From contig NZ_JAHXYH010000001.1 of assembly GCF_019970065.1 (NCBI RefSeq), positions 434,001 to 498,000 on the forward strand: 64,000 nucleotides of DNA. Direction: 5' to 3'. Both the position numbers and the translations under genes were made by a program. The stretch's first letter is position 1, and each line of letters opens with the position of its first letter. Below the pieces are notes generated by a model, which saw nothing but the letters and a program-made list of their open reading frames with translations, was not told the origin of the DNA and made no database searches. The stretch is from Chryseobacterium sp. OSA05B. GTDB taxonomy: Bacteria > Bacteroidota > Bacteroidia > Flavobacteriales > Weeksellaceae. Shown piece by piece: positions 19,113 through 28,852 of this stretch.

Positions 19113-21995
19113 TCAAGATTCCTGATAAAGAGTCACCGGACCTACCAATCCCATAGACTGTAGCGGCTGGTCTTTCTTTTTCTGATTGGTCCAGTATTGA
19201 GCTACCACATTGTCTTTAAGGGTTTTCATATAATTGACCATCACTGTGACTACTTTGATCTCTATTTCATTAACCCCGTCTTTGACTAAACCGCTCACAG
19301 GATAAATTCTCCTTCCAAACCACTGTACCCCCGCTTCTTTTCCATTGATGCGCACTTCGCAAATTCCGTATACACCTCCCAGATTGATATAGCTTTCCGT
19401 ATGTTTATTTTTTACCTGAAATGTATTCTTATAAATTACTGTTCCGGCGAAATGACTATAGGTAGGCAATTCTTTAAGATCTGTCAGCTTGTTGAGTTCT
19501 TCTTTTGTGACTGTCCCGTCATAATGTATAAATTCAACTTGCCACTGATCATCAATTTCTGTTACATTTCTTCCGGTCAGGGGAATTTCTTTCCAGGCTG
19601 TCCCTTTTTTATGGCCATCAAAGACAATCAATTTTGAATCGGCTGGGCCTAAATCGATATTGAGTCGTCCATCCGGAAGCTCCAGTTTGAAACGTTTCCC
19701 TGTTACCGCATCCCACAACCAGGCCTGCTTATTTTTGACCACACTTTTTTCAAAGGTGATATCCAACGGCGCACTGTGTTTACTGCTGGAATTGGTAAAC
19801 ATAAAAATCTCAGCATCCCGGGTTTCGTAGCGTACCTGTGTGATGAATGTTTTCGGTGTCTTGATCTTTATATAAGGTGTAATATTAAACTTTTCCTGAA
19901 CGCCTTTATACCAGTTCAGAAAATCAGATGCAGGTTTATTCAGGAAAATAAAACGTTCCGGAAAAGTATGCATTTTGCTGATCCAGTTTTGTACTTCCCG
20001 GTCTCTTTCTTCGTAATGATTCCAGCCTGTAGACCGATCCGGAATAGCTTCAATACAGAATATCCTTCCCCCGCCACTGACAAATTCATACAGTTTTTCT
20101 GCTGTGGCCGTATCCAGACTATGCACCTCAATCAAAAATAAAGTGTGATACTTTCTTTTTCCATAGGTAAGAAAACCTTTCTTCACCTCTGAATCACTGA
20201 TCACCTGTTCCGATACATAATCACAGGCATTGCCATTCTGATGGACAGATTCCCAGATCAAAGCCTGATAAGCGGGTGATACCACCGTTGGAAAAGGCTC
20301 ATTCTGTGCTCCATACTGTGTCCATTGGTCTGCGAAAGGAGCTAAAAGAGCAATATCTGCGAACATCGTCGCCTGCTGCAATAAAGCGGAAAGTCTCGCC
20401 CGATAATGTGTATAATGTTTAAAATAAGGCCAGATTGTATTTTTCTCATTAAAATACCCGCCATAGGTGATCCAACCGGGAAAAGCAGCTTCCGGCGGAG
20501 AATAGTTAAATCCATGAAAAACGGGATGGGTTACTCCGGATATGGTACTCTGATCTCCAGCTATTTTGAAGATCTCCAGCTCTTCATTAAATAGCATGTC
20601 TGTATTCGTAAGTTCTTCAGAGCTGATGAGTTTTTTATCTTTTAAATGAGCGGCAGAAGAAACCAGTTTATTGATCATGGTATTTCCCCTTCCCAAATGC
20701 CAGGGATACTGTGTGAATTTTTCTTCACTGATATCTTCTCCAATTCCATATTTCAGCCACGTTTCACATTCAGGAATATCGATTTCAAAGCTTCCTTCCA
20801 GCGGAAAATAACCGCGTCCGTAAGCCTGTGCCCTTGATTTTATCTTATTGTCTTTACACCATTGCGCGAAGGTATGTACAAAACGTTCTCTGAATAGTTC
20901 CGCTTTCGTCAGTTCGAAATCATAGCGCATCCGGTCTATCATCTTTTTAAACTCCTGACCCATTTTTACACGATAAAGGATATTCACACCCGTGGTATTT
21001 CCCATACTTCCGATTTTAAACAGAACAAAAGGCAGATAGGGATACAGGTCATACCCTCTCCTCTTTTTGAACTCGCTCATCATATCATGGTTCCAATTCG
21101 TTCCTTCCGTTTCGAGACTGTCGATGAAGAAAGACCTTATATCTGGTGCCAATGGTCCTGTTTTTTGCTGAATGGTATTGCTCATTCTGTTGAGGTATTT
21201 CTTTACAGCCGCTGTATCATAGTGATTCAGTACAGGTCCCATTCCACCCGGAGCGCCCTGAATTACGCTCATAAACCGGTCTATTTTTACCAGTCCGTAA
21301 ACAGCATAATCTCCTTTGGGTATAGATACCTTAATTATTCCGTTTTTAATCTGGTCTGAAAGATTGATGACCTCATCCAAACTGTTAAGAGGATCGGGAA
21401 CAAGCTTTACTTCCAACATTTCCATTGTTCTTCCACTGTATGGATTGGTAATGGCAGGATCAGCTTCTTTGTAAAGATCAAATAGCGAGAATTCCGTTAT
21501 AAGGGGACCTTTGAATTTTTTCACCGCCACAACCACAATCTGGGAGCACTCTTCTTTTTCCAGAAAATCTCCGCCCATAGGAAAGCCGGTCCCGACAAGC
21601 AAGTCGCAGGTCATTCCCAATGATTTAGCTTCTTCAAGAGTGAACTTCAACAGTTCAATCCACTCATCACTTAACCATTCTACACTCGGTTTTCCCGTAT
21701 CTTCAGTACGCAAGGGAAAGGATATGGGATTGATCTCCACTCCGCCTATTCCTGCATCCTTTAAGATCCTGAGTTCCCGAGCGATTTCTGCTTTTCCTAT
21801 TTTGTTTCCGTTCCACCACCAACGGACAAATGGCCGGTAATGGTTTTCGGGATTGCTGAAGATTTCAAACAGTGACTTATATTTCGGAAAATGATCCTCT
21901 CCCAGCATGGCATGGGCGTACGATGGCAGCACATTCACCAAAACCAGGCCGGACGCCGCAACGGAACACTGTTTCAAAAAGTCTCTTCTTTTCAT
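19113..21995 (-). CDS. GH106-type glycoside hydrolase, probable alpha-L-rhamnosidase, Tat-exported
   Basis: 960 residues. It starts with a twin-arginine signal (RRDFLK at 3-8, hydrophobic stretch, ending AHA near 29). The body begins RPFVRWWWNGNKIGKAEIARE and GIGGVEINP, the catalytic-domain start typical of Glyco_hydro_106, and contains DSLETEGTNW near 290. The C-terminal 150 residues form a galactose-binding-like beta-sandwich (GGVYGICEVRINGKEAGVQWF). The length fits the family. GH106 enzymes release alpha-L-rhamnose from plant or microbial glycans. No SusCD pair is adjacent, so the gene is an isolated scavenging enzyme here; the exact specificity is inferred from the family only. Confidence 0.9.
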   Translation of the reverse strand: MKRRDFLKQCSVAASGLVLVNVLPSYAHAMLGEDHFPKYKSLFEIFSNPENHYRPFVRWWWNGNKIGKAEIARELRILKDAGIGGVEINPISFPLRTEDTGKPSVEWLSDEWIELLKFTLEEAKSLGMTCDLLVGTGFPMGGDFLEKEECSQIVVVAVKKFKGPLITEFSLFDLYKEADPAITNPYSGRTMEMLEVKLVPDPLNSLDEVINLSDQIKNGIIKVSIPKGDYAVYGLVKIDRFMSVIQGAPGGMGPVLNHYDTAAVKKYLNRMSNTIQQKTGPLAPDIRSFFIDSLETEGTNWNHDMMSEFKKRRGYDLYPYLPFVLFKIGSMGNTTGVNILYRVKMGQEFKKMIDRMRYDFELTKAELFRERFVHTFAQWCKDNKIKSRAQAYGRGYFPLEGSFEIDIPECETWLKYGIGEDISEEKFTQYPWHLGRGNTMINKLVSSAAHLKDKKLISSEELTNTDMLFNEELEIFKIAGDQSTISGVTHPVFHGFNYSPPEAAFPGWITYGGYFNEKNTIWPYFKHYTHYRARLSALLQQATMFADIALLAPFADQWTQYGAQNEPFPTVVSPAYQALIWESVHQNGNACDYVSEQVISDSEVKKGFLTYGKRKYHTLFLIEVHSLDTATAEKLYEFVSGGGRIFCIEAIPDRSTGWNHYEERDREVQNWISKMHTFPERFIFLNKPASDFLNWYKGVQEKFNITPYIKIKTPKTFITQVRYETRDAEIFMFTNSSSKHSAPLDITFEKSVVKNKQAWLWDAVTGKRFKLELPDGRLNIDLGPADSKLIVFDGHKKGTAWKEIPLTGRNVTEIDDQWQVEFIHYDGTVTKEELNKLTDLKELPTYSHFAGTVIYKNTFQVKNKHTESYINLGGVYGICEVRINGKEAGVQWFGRRIYPVSGLVKDGVNEIEIKVVTVMVNYMKTLKDNVVAQYWTNQKKKDQPLQSMGLVGPVTLYQES

Positions 21996-22193
21996 GAATT
22001 GTCTATCAATTAAAATTATAATGCCTGTGAACTCTAGGGTTCAGGTTCCTGAATTCCGGGAACAAAATGATCGGGCAGACCAAATTTAATGGATTTGTTG
22101 ACAATATGACAATTCTGATAAAAAAATCACATGAAAGAGATCAGGTGATTAAATTTTAATCATTTAATTTGAAAGTTTTGAATAGATAAAGAA

Positions 22194-23684
22194 CTATTTA
22201 GACTGTCGTTCGATTTTACGGATCATCTCTTTGCCGTTCTTATTTTCGGGATTCAGTTCTACAGATTTTTGATACATTTTAAAGGCCTCTTCTTTTTTAC
22301 CGGATTGGAGCAATGCTTCACCATAGCTGTCATAAACATTCCAGCTTTTTGGAAAAAGTAATGCGGCAGAGCTAAATGTCTGCAAAGAATTTTCACTTTT
22401 TTGGTTTCTGAGAAACTGATAACCCAATCTGTTAAAATCTCTCTCCGTTGCTTCATAGCCATTTGGGTTTTTCAGATATTCTTTAATCAGCAGATTGGCT
22501 TTCTCCTTATTTCCGTTTTCCAATAAATTCCCATAGATTCTGGAAAGATTCTGTGCAGGAATTGTATACGGTCGATGATCAATTAACTGTAAAACAGCAT
22601 TCAATGTAGAAAAAACAGGACTATTTCCCGTATTGGATAAAAGGATCACTGACTGATTTTTATTGATATTATGCGCCAAAATACTGGTAAGTCCGTGGAT
22701 AGATCCGTCGTGAAAAACTATTTTCCCTTTACTTTCATCAGTATACATAAACCAGCCTAAGCCATAACTTACTTCTTTTCCATCAATGGTATAGGTTACT
22801 TTCTTTCCGTCATTAAGAATCGTAGCCGTTAATGCTTCTTCTAATTCTTTCTTTCCCAGAATCTGATAGCTAAATAATGCTTTCTGATATTTTTCCAGAT
22901 CTAAGGCGGTACTTACAAGACCTCCGTTTCCATAAAAATTGCTTTTTGCAGCGATGAGAAAAGGTTCTTTTGAGGCATTTACGTTCACAAGATCCATCGA
23001 ATATAAATTAGGATAGGTATATAATTCTACCTGATTTATTGTTTTAATCTGCCGGTCATTCGGAACAAATGAATTTTTCATTTTTGCAGGGCTGAAAATA
23101 TTTTTTTCCATATACATGGCATAGCTCATTCCTGATACTTTTTCAATGATCATGGCAGCGATACAAAAATTGACGTTATTATATTCCCATTTACTTCCGG
23201 GCACGAAGGTAAGCGGTGTTTTGAATCGGATCAAGGTTGGAATAATATCCTGATTGGAAATTATTTTTTCCGGCTGTTCCTTGATAATGATATCAAACAG
23301 ATTGTAGTAGTCTGCCATACCCGAAGTATTATTAAGCAGGTTTTTAATGCTGATCGTAGGATAAGGAAAATCCGGAAGATATTTCTGAACGGAATCATCC
23401 ATTTTAAGTTTCCCTTTTTCTTTAAGCTGAAGTATCGCTGTTGATGTAAATGTTTTGGTGACAGAAGCAATCGGAAACTGAGACTGGTCACTGAACTTTT
23501 CTTTCTTTTCAATATTGGAGAACCCATACTGATCATAGAAGATTTGCTTTCCTGGTTCGGAAACCACCACACTCCCATTGAACATATTATTTTTATAGAG
23601 GGTAGAAAAGAAAGTGTTTAATTGCTGTCCCGGAATACTCATGGTCAGGAAAACAGTCAGTAAGATGGCAAAAGTCTTGGTCAT
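22194..23684 (-). CDS. Exported serine hydrolase (beta-lactamase family) with C-terminal TPR
   Basis: 496 residues. Signal peptide at about 1-20, then a class C beta-lactamase/DD-peptidase fold: nucleophile in SVTK (Ser74, Lys77), second motif YNN (168-170), and an HDG-type third motif in VFHDGSIHG in place of KTG. The last 80 residues contain tetratricopeptide-like helices (WNVYDSYGEALLQSGKKEEAFKMYQKSVELNPENKNG). Such proteins are often esterases or D-peptidases rather than true beta-lactamases. It is the first of a cluster of SxxK proteins on this strand. The next gene upstream is a broken member of the same superfamily. Confidence 0.9.
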   Translation of the reverse strand: MTKTFAILLTVFLTMSIPGQQLNTFFSTLYKNNMFNGSVVVSEPGKQIFYDQYGFSNIEKKEKFSDQSQFPIASVTKTFTSTAILQLKEKGKLKMDDSVQKYLPDFPYPTISIKNLLNNTSGMADYYNLFDIIIKEQPEKIISNQDIIPTLIRFKTPLTFVPGSKWEYNNVNFCIAAMIIEKVSGMSYAMYMEKNIFSPAKMKNSFVPNDRQIKTINQVELYTYPNLYSMDLVNVNASKEPFLIAAKSNFYGNGGLVSTALDLEKYQKALFSYQILGKKELEEALTATILNDGKKVTYTIDGKEVSYGLGWFMYTDESKGKIVFHDGSIHGLTSILAHNINKNQSVILLSNTGNSPVFSTLNAVLQLIDHRPYTIPAQNLSRIYGNLLENGNKEKANLLIKEYLKNPNGYEATERDFNRLGYQFLRNQKSENSLQTFSSAALLFPKSWNVYDSYGEALLQSGKKEEAFKMYQKSVELNPENKNGKEMIRKIERQSK

Positions 23685-23816
23685 TGTTTTTATTCAGTTT
23701 TTGTCATTAAGGTTGTCCGGGAAATCAATAATTTTCATTGATCCTCAGCTCTGGTAATAAGACAATTCGGGAAAGAAGTTTATTACATTATGATAACTAT
23801 AATAAGATTTGAACAG

Positions 23817-25286
23817 CTATTTTACTTTACTAGTTATTGGGACTTTAATACTCAGATGATCTCTTTTTAGAGTGACAGCATTCAGTTTTCCATTGATGAA
23901 ATCAAATTTTAAAGGGTTCGGATAATCTATAATTTTAAACCATCCGTTTTTCAGATAAACCAATTCATTCTCATTTTTTCCTTTAAAATGATCCAATATG
24001 AGGGATTCTACATACAAACGGTTATTCTTTTCCACAATCTTAGTATCCATTCCCTGGCCGTAAAGGAAATCATCATAGGTTCCGATGAGTTTTGCTTTCA
24101 AATCTGAAGGTATTTCCTGAGTTTCTTCCTCAGATTCTTTACTGTTCCAGTCCATCAGTGTCAGGATCTTTTTTTGAGTCTGTCCCATTACAGGAAAACG
24201 GTTCGGTTTTTCGCCATTGGCTAAATAGACAAGACCATCCCCATCTTTCATTGTGGCTAAAACATTTCCACCCACTCCGGTATTGGAACCATTGCATGAA
24301 AACCAGTCATAACCGTTATACCCAAAAGACTTTTGCCAACCGTAGCTCCATCCGCCAACAGCATCTTTTAAAGCGGTCACTGCCGTTACTTTTTTGGCTA
24401 CAGCATGGGAGATGACTTTGTTGTTTTTATTGCGAAGTGCATTCTGTATCTCTATGGAAAGTTTTGCTAAATCAGTTGGTGTAGACCACATTCCTGATGC
24501 TCCAACCTGTGGTGTGATGGGTAATCCCGTTTTAATCACTTTTCCATCTTTATCATGTACAGAAGCAACATTGGCTGGAAATCCTTTTTCATTAGGTTGA
24601 ATCATGGTCGTATTTTTCATGTTAAGTGGTGAAAAAATATATTCTTTGGCTAATTCTGCAATGGGTCTGTTGAAAGTGTCTTCCAATGCCATCTGGATAA
24701 TCACGTAACCACCTCCACTGTACGCAAAACTGGTTCCCGGCGTAAAGAGAAATTCAATTTCTTTATCATATCTAGGAATCTGTCCCAAAAGGCTTTGCTT
24801 GATGGTTGGAATGGTTTCTCCTTCATAATGGTCTTCAAATCCACCCTGACTGGTACCGGCCGTATGATTAAGGAACTGTCTCCAGGTCGGGCTGTTGTTT
24901 TCGGTAAATTTACTTTTAGGTCAATGCCAACGCTTTAAGTACTTGTCGATCGGATCATTTAAATTAATCAATCCTTTTTCCTCAAGAATATGACAGAGAA
25001 GCGATGTGATGGGTTTTGAAATAGAAGCTGTAGAAAAAGCTGTGTTTTCATCTATCTTTTCATTAGAATTCGCAGATTTCAAACCCCATTGGTTTGAATA
25101 TACAATCTTATAGTTTTCAAAAACCACAAGGCTGAATCCTGGGAGTTTATACTTTTCTAATTGCTGCTCTATTTTTAAGCTGTCGGTAAGAAAGCTGTAA
25201 TCTTCTTTTTTCGACAAAACTTGATGGCTGGTCTGGCAGCTCGAAAGGATAAACAGAGAAATTAGTAAATAAAGAGTAGTTTTCAT
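23817..25286 (-). pseudogene. Serine hydrolase (beta-lactamase family) interrupted by in-frame TGA
   Basis: One reading frame runs through the whole interval and is broken only by TGA at 24921-24923. The first part (121 residues) has a lipoprotein signal (ISLFILSSC), and the SISK nucleophile motif. It ends YLKRWH-stop. After the stop the same frame continues PKSKFTENNSPTWRQFLNHT and then the YSGGGY motif and the rest of the fold, about 370 residues. The likely original codon was a Leu TTA changed to TGA by one base. Either the gene is a recent pseudogene or the base is a sequencing error. An internal ATG at 24788 could start a useless fragment without the nucleophile. The gene probably belonged with the AraC-type regulator upstream. 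Confidence 0.85.
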
Positions 25287-25425
25287 TGTATCGTTTTTTT
25301 GATGTTAAACATTGATTTCGATACAAATTTGGGAAAGAAACCGGCCCTGTGCGACCGAGTAAAAAAAGTCGGTCGCATTTAACCAAAAGAATGCGTACGA
25401 TTAATGTATTCGGACGTACGACTTT

Positions 25426-26580
25426 TTATAAATCACTACTTAACAACTGCTTACGGTACAAAGTAGGGGTAAGATCCGTATATTTTTTAAAGGCTGTATT
25501 GAAAGAAGATTTTGAATTAAAACCCACTTCATAAAGGATTTCAAGAACTGTTACCTTCTTTTTTGCAGGATCTTTTAAAATCTCTTTTGCCTCTTCTATG
25601 CGGTACGTATTGATAAAGTCAAAAAAATGCTGCCCCAGTTGATGATTGATTAAAAGGGACAGGTCTCGGACAGGAATCTGAGTGCTGTCTGAAACATTCT
25701 GAATGGTTAAAGAAGGATCAAGAAAAGGCTTTTCTTCAACCATATATTTCTTTAATTTGATCAACTCTTCATTCAGTTCACTTTCACTGACAGTCTGAGC
25801 TTCATTATTTTTTTCTTCTGAAATAATATCGGAAACAAGCCTTAATTTTGAATTAATATTTCTGAATAAACCGGGATGATTTAATGCCTTAAATAAATAC
25901 CAGCAGATGATAAACAGCTGGAATACAAGAATTCCAATTTTGATCCATTCGGAGATATAAGGATAATCTGAAAATTTAAAAATGTTCTTTATAATGACAA
26001 TCAGGTATAAAGCCGTCAATACAGATGTAAACTGAAACAGCCAGTTGTAGGAATTGACATTGACTCCTGCATAATTTTCGCGATACAGCTTTTTTGCTTT
26101 CCTCAGCAGGACAAAAACAGCCACAAAATACGCTACGAACTGAATATGGAAAAGAATATGGGTAACCTGCAGCTCAATCCTGCTTTGGCGGTTGATAATA
26201 AAATCCATTTTTGAAGTGGCATCCACCATATAAAAACGGGGCAGCAAGATCATATTCACTACTAAAAATGGCAGCAGATGCAGTAGATGCTTCGGTTTAA
26301 GCCGGAAATCTGAATAACAAACCGATAAGACATAAAGGTAAAATGCCGGAATCTGTAAGAAAGCCAGCGTATTTCTCAACATACCCAGATTGGAAGGGCC
26401 ATCCGTTACTAAACTCACTAAAGGCTCACTGATATCCATTATGTTCACCATCAGAAAAGCCGCAAAAAGAGAGTTGCTCAACCTGTATTCTGTTCTGACC
26501 GTCAACAAAAAAAATGCAAGAAATAATGAAATAAACAGGGAGATTCCTGTCACAATAATTAATACATTGATCTTATCCAT
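25426..26580 (-). CDS. AraC-family transcription regulator with N-terminal membrane domain
   Basis: 384 residues. About seven hydrophobic helices fill residues 5-235 (ITGISLFISLFLAFFLL first), followed by a linker and a C-terminal AraC/XylS DNA-binding domain (about 285-380) with two helix-turn-helix units, including VLEILYEVGFNSKSSFNTAFKKYTDLTPTLYR. Such membrane AraC proteins are common in Flavobacteriia and are thought to sense envelope or extracellular signals; the signal here is unknown. It lies 140 bp upstream of the broken serine hydrolase on the same strand and may have controlled it. Confidence 0.9.
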   Translation of the reverse strand: MDKINVLIIVTGISLFISLFLAFFLLTVRTEYRLSNSLFAAFLMVNIMDISEPLVSLVTDGPSNLGMLRNTLAFLQIPAFYLYVLSVCYSDFRLKPKHLLHLLPFLVVNMILLPRFYMVDATSKMDFIINRQSRIELQVTHILFHIQFVAYFVAVFVLLRKAKKLYRENYAGVNVNSYNWLFQFTSVLTALYLIVIIKNIFKFSDYPYISEWIKIGILVFQLFIICWYLFKALNHPGLFRNINSKLRLVSDIISEEKNNEAQTVSESELNEELIKLKKYMVEEKPFLDPSLTIQNVSDSTQIPVRDLSLLINHQLGQHFFDFINTYRIEEAKEILKDPAKKKVTVLEILYEVGFNSKSSFNTAFKKYTDLTPTLYRKQLLSSDL

Positions 26581-27290
26581 TTTTTGTTTCTGTTTGTTTG
26601 TAAATTATTTTCAAAGAAAAATAGTTTTTCAGCTTATGATGAAGTTCCTGCAACTGTCACAGCAACTAAATATTCAAAAGTGAACGGTACAAATATAGAT
26701 ATTAGGCAGGATTTGTTTGCGTATTTCTCATTAAAAAACCTCGCTGAATGTGAATACTACTAATGAGTGTAGTGCATCATCTGCCTCCCGGGAATGTTTT
26801 TATTGATGAGTATCAAAATTTGAGGACCGGACGAAAAATGTCTTTAAAAGCTGTATGAAAATTCATTTTAACACAAAGTTTTAAAGCAATATATTTTAGT
26901 TTCAACGTAAGTAAAGAATAGTTTAATAATCGCAAGGTTAAACAAAGTTTCTTTGAAATGAAACAATTTTAATAAGATAGACAAGGGCATTTCATTAAAA
27001 AAAGTAAAACAATGAAACACTGTAAAAATCTCAAAAAATCAGAGGTTCTAATTTTCAGTAAAAATCCTGTATTTCGGAAATAAGTGAAACGCCTTTGTTT
27101 ATCTTACTGTAGAGAAATTAACATCAAGTCTTCGTTTTTCTTTGCGTGAAAAAAAACATTTTCTCCTTCGACTTAAGAATCCGATCCATTTTTCAAACCG
27201 AAGGAAAAATATAAAAGAGTGACCAAAGCCACTCTTATTTTTTATAAATACTGATCAATACAGCGTTAATCTTTTTTAAAAACAATCCTA
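26581..27290. other. Non-coding AT-rich region
   Basis: No credible gene on either strand. It holds the promoter of the AraC-type gene at its left edge and the terminator of the 27291 gene at its right. The rest shows no structure I can support. Confidence 0.6.
27206..27240 (-). terminator. Terminator of the 27291-27827 gene
   Basis: AAGAGTG (27215-27221) / CACTCTT (27230-27236), 8-nt loop, followed by T-rich sequence on both strands. It lies 55 nt beyond the stop of the minus-strand gene. Confidence 0.6.
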
Positions 27291-27827
27291 TTAATTGACA
27301 CCAGGACCAATAAGTTCTGTAGTAAGATATAGAGATTTTAAAAGGTTCTTGCGGTCAAACATTAAGATGGTGTAGTGTTTTCCTTTTTTAAAGGTCATTT
27401 TTGAGCCACCCGGAAGTTCCGTGTACTCGCCGAGTTTTTCTGTTGTAGCACCATATTTACTGAATTTGGCTGTACTCTGCTGAAGAGTAGTTTTGTTCAA
27501 TGCAAGTTGATACGGAAGGCCTTCAATAACCACTCCTTTATCATCTACGATATCAAAAGACATTTCGTTAATCGTTTTGTTATTTCCAAGGCTGGCATAA
27601 AGCTCCAGTCCTGATTTTGTCATCCATTTGGCGTATTTTTCCTCATTGGCGTCTTCATAGAAAACAGTTTTCACATTTAACGCTTTTGCCATCTTGTCCG
27701 GTGTCTGCGGAAAAATAAATTCAGTGTTTTTGTCCAGTAAGGAATTCAATCCGGCATTTTGCTGCGAGAATGCAGTTAAGCTTACTAGCTGAAATACGAT
27801 GGTTAGGACTAATGTTAATGGTTTCAT
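27291..27827 (-). CDS. Secreted hypothetical protein, 178 aa
   Basis: Unrecognised. Starting at MKPLTLVLTI (a second Met two codons upstream is possible), it has a clear Sec signal peptide ending AFSQ near residue 22. The mature part is about 155 residues of mixed alpha/beta with no cysteines, probably periplasmic. The region VFYEDANEEKYAKWMTKSGLELY and a lysine-rich turn MTFKKGKHYTILMFD stand out, but I can attach no function. It has its own terminator and no close partner. Confidence 0.8.
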   Translation of the reverse strand: MKPLTLVLTIVFQLVSLTAFSQQNAGLNSLLDKNTEFIFPQTPDKMAKALNVKTVFYEDANEEKYAKWMTKSGLELYASLGNNKTINEMSFDIVDDKGVVIEGLPYQLALNKTTLQQSTAKFSKYGATTEKLGEYTELPGGSKMTFKKGKHYTILMFDRKNLLKSLYLTTELIGPGVN

Positions 27828-27967
27828 CTGCATAATTACTGTTTTTAATATTTATAATTTGGTGGTCAAAGATATTAAAATTAGCTCATTCAGGAACAGG
27901 AAAATTTAGCGTAAAACTCTTAAAAGCTGAAAATAATCGCACAAATAATCAGATTGATTCAGGATTT

Positions 27968-28414
27968 TCAATTGTTTTGGTTTTCCCGGCAGGCGCACTC
28001 GTGATGCTCGTTGATATATTGTATTGATTCCATGCACATTTCTTTCAGTATGGAGGTATCGATATCGGACAGTTTTTTCACATAGATACAGGCTTTGGCC
28101 ATTTTGAATTTACCCAGACTGGCGAGTAAGGTTTTACTCTTTTCCGTATCAGAATAAACGTAGAGTGAAAACGCAGCTTTCCTCGGCGAAAATCCAAGAA
28201 TAGGAGCATCACCTTCGCGTCCGCTGGCGTATTTGTAGTGGTAGTTTCCGAATCCTATAATTGAAGGTCCCCACATTTTGGGTTCAAAGCCGGACCATTC
28301 CTGCATCAGTTCTATAAGGCTGAAACTGTCAGCTTTCTTTTGTTCGCTGTCAGCATAGGAGTTGATGAAATCTGTCACATCAGCTCCGGTATAGTTCGTT
28401 TTGGTCTTTGCCAT
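27968..28414 (-). CDS. DUF1801 family protein
   Basis: 148 residues. Features of the DUF1801 (YdhG-like) fold are seen: an N-terminal helix pair (VTDFINSYADSEQKKADSFSLIELMQEWSG), then MWGPSIIGFGNYHYKY and the strand pair APILGFSPRKAAFSLYVY. The C-terminus ECACRENQNN has two cysteines and is unstructured. No catalytic motif is known for the family. It sits 15 bp downstream of a DUF2200 gene; these two small families often occur side by side in Bacteroidota, so they are likely co-transcribed. Confidence 0.88.
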   Translation of the reverse strand: MAKTKTNYTGADVTDFINSYADSEQKKADSFSLIELMQEWSGFEPKMWGPSIIGFGNYHYKYASGREGDAPILGFSPRKAAFSLYVYSDTEKSKTLLASLGKFKMAKACIYVKKLSDIDTSILKEMCMESIQYINEHHECACRENQNN

Positions 28415-28429
28415 AGCGTTGATTTTTGG

Positions 28430-28792
28430 TTATTGTCTTAGAATCTTTTCCATCTTCTTACCTTTCGCCAGTTCATCAATTAATTTATCCAGATACCTGG
28501 CCTGTTTGGTCAGCGGGGTTTCGATTTCCTCAATTTTGTAACCGCAAATGGTACCGGTTATTAAATGAGCATTGGGGTTCAGTTTCGCCTTCTTGAAAAA
28601 TGTTTCAAAAGTCACTTTCTCGTCGATGAGTTCCTGCAGTTTCTGATTGTCAAATCCTGTCAGCCACTCTATAACCTGATGCAGCTCTTCAATCGTTCTG
28701 CCCTTGGTTTCCACCTTCTTGATATAGTGCGGATAAACCGAAGCGAATATCATTTTGGCAATACGCTGGTCGTGTTCAGGGGTTGTTTTCAT
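28430..28792 (-). CDS. DUF2200 family protein
   Basis: 120 residues, soluble and mostly helical. The sequence RIAKMIFASVYPHYIKKVE, then ELHQVIEWLTGFD and NPNAHLITGTICGYKIEEI, is characteristic of DUF2200. The function of the family is unknown. It lies upstream of and close to the DUF1801 gene, forming a two-gene unit. The Met start is the only reasonable one. Confidence 0.88.
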   Translation of the reverse strand: MKTTPEHDQRIAKMIFASVYPHYIKKVETKGRTIEELHQVIEWLTGFDNQKLQELIDEKVTFETFFKKAKLNPNAHLITGTICGYKIEEIETPLTKQARYLDKLIDELAKGKKMEKILRQ

Positions 28793-28852
28793 ATCCTTAT
28801 TTTATTAAAGAAATTTACTCATTAATTGTATCATTTTCAATACTTCAGCAGT

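Noticed and set aside
24921..24923. TGA recoded as selenocysteine or read through
   Set aside because: No SECIS-like structure nearby and the residue is not at an active site; a nonsense change or base error is simpler.
25286..25326. TTGTATCG / CGATACAA inverted repeat as operator
   Set aside because: 25-bp gap and only 8-bp arms in AT-rich DNA; too weak to support.
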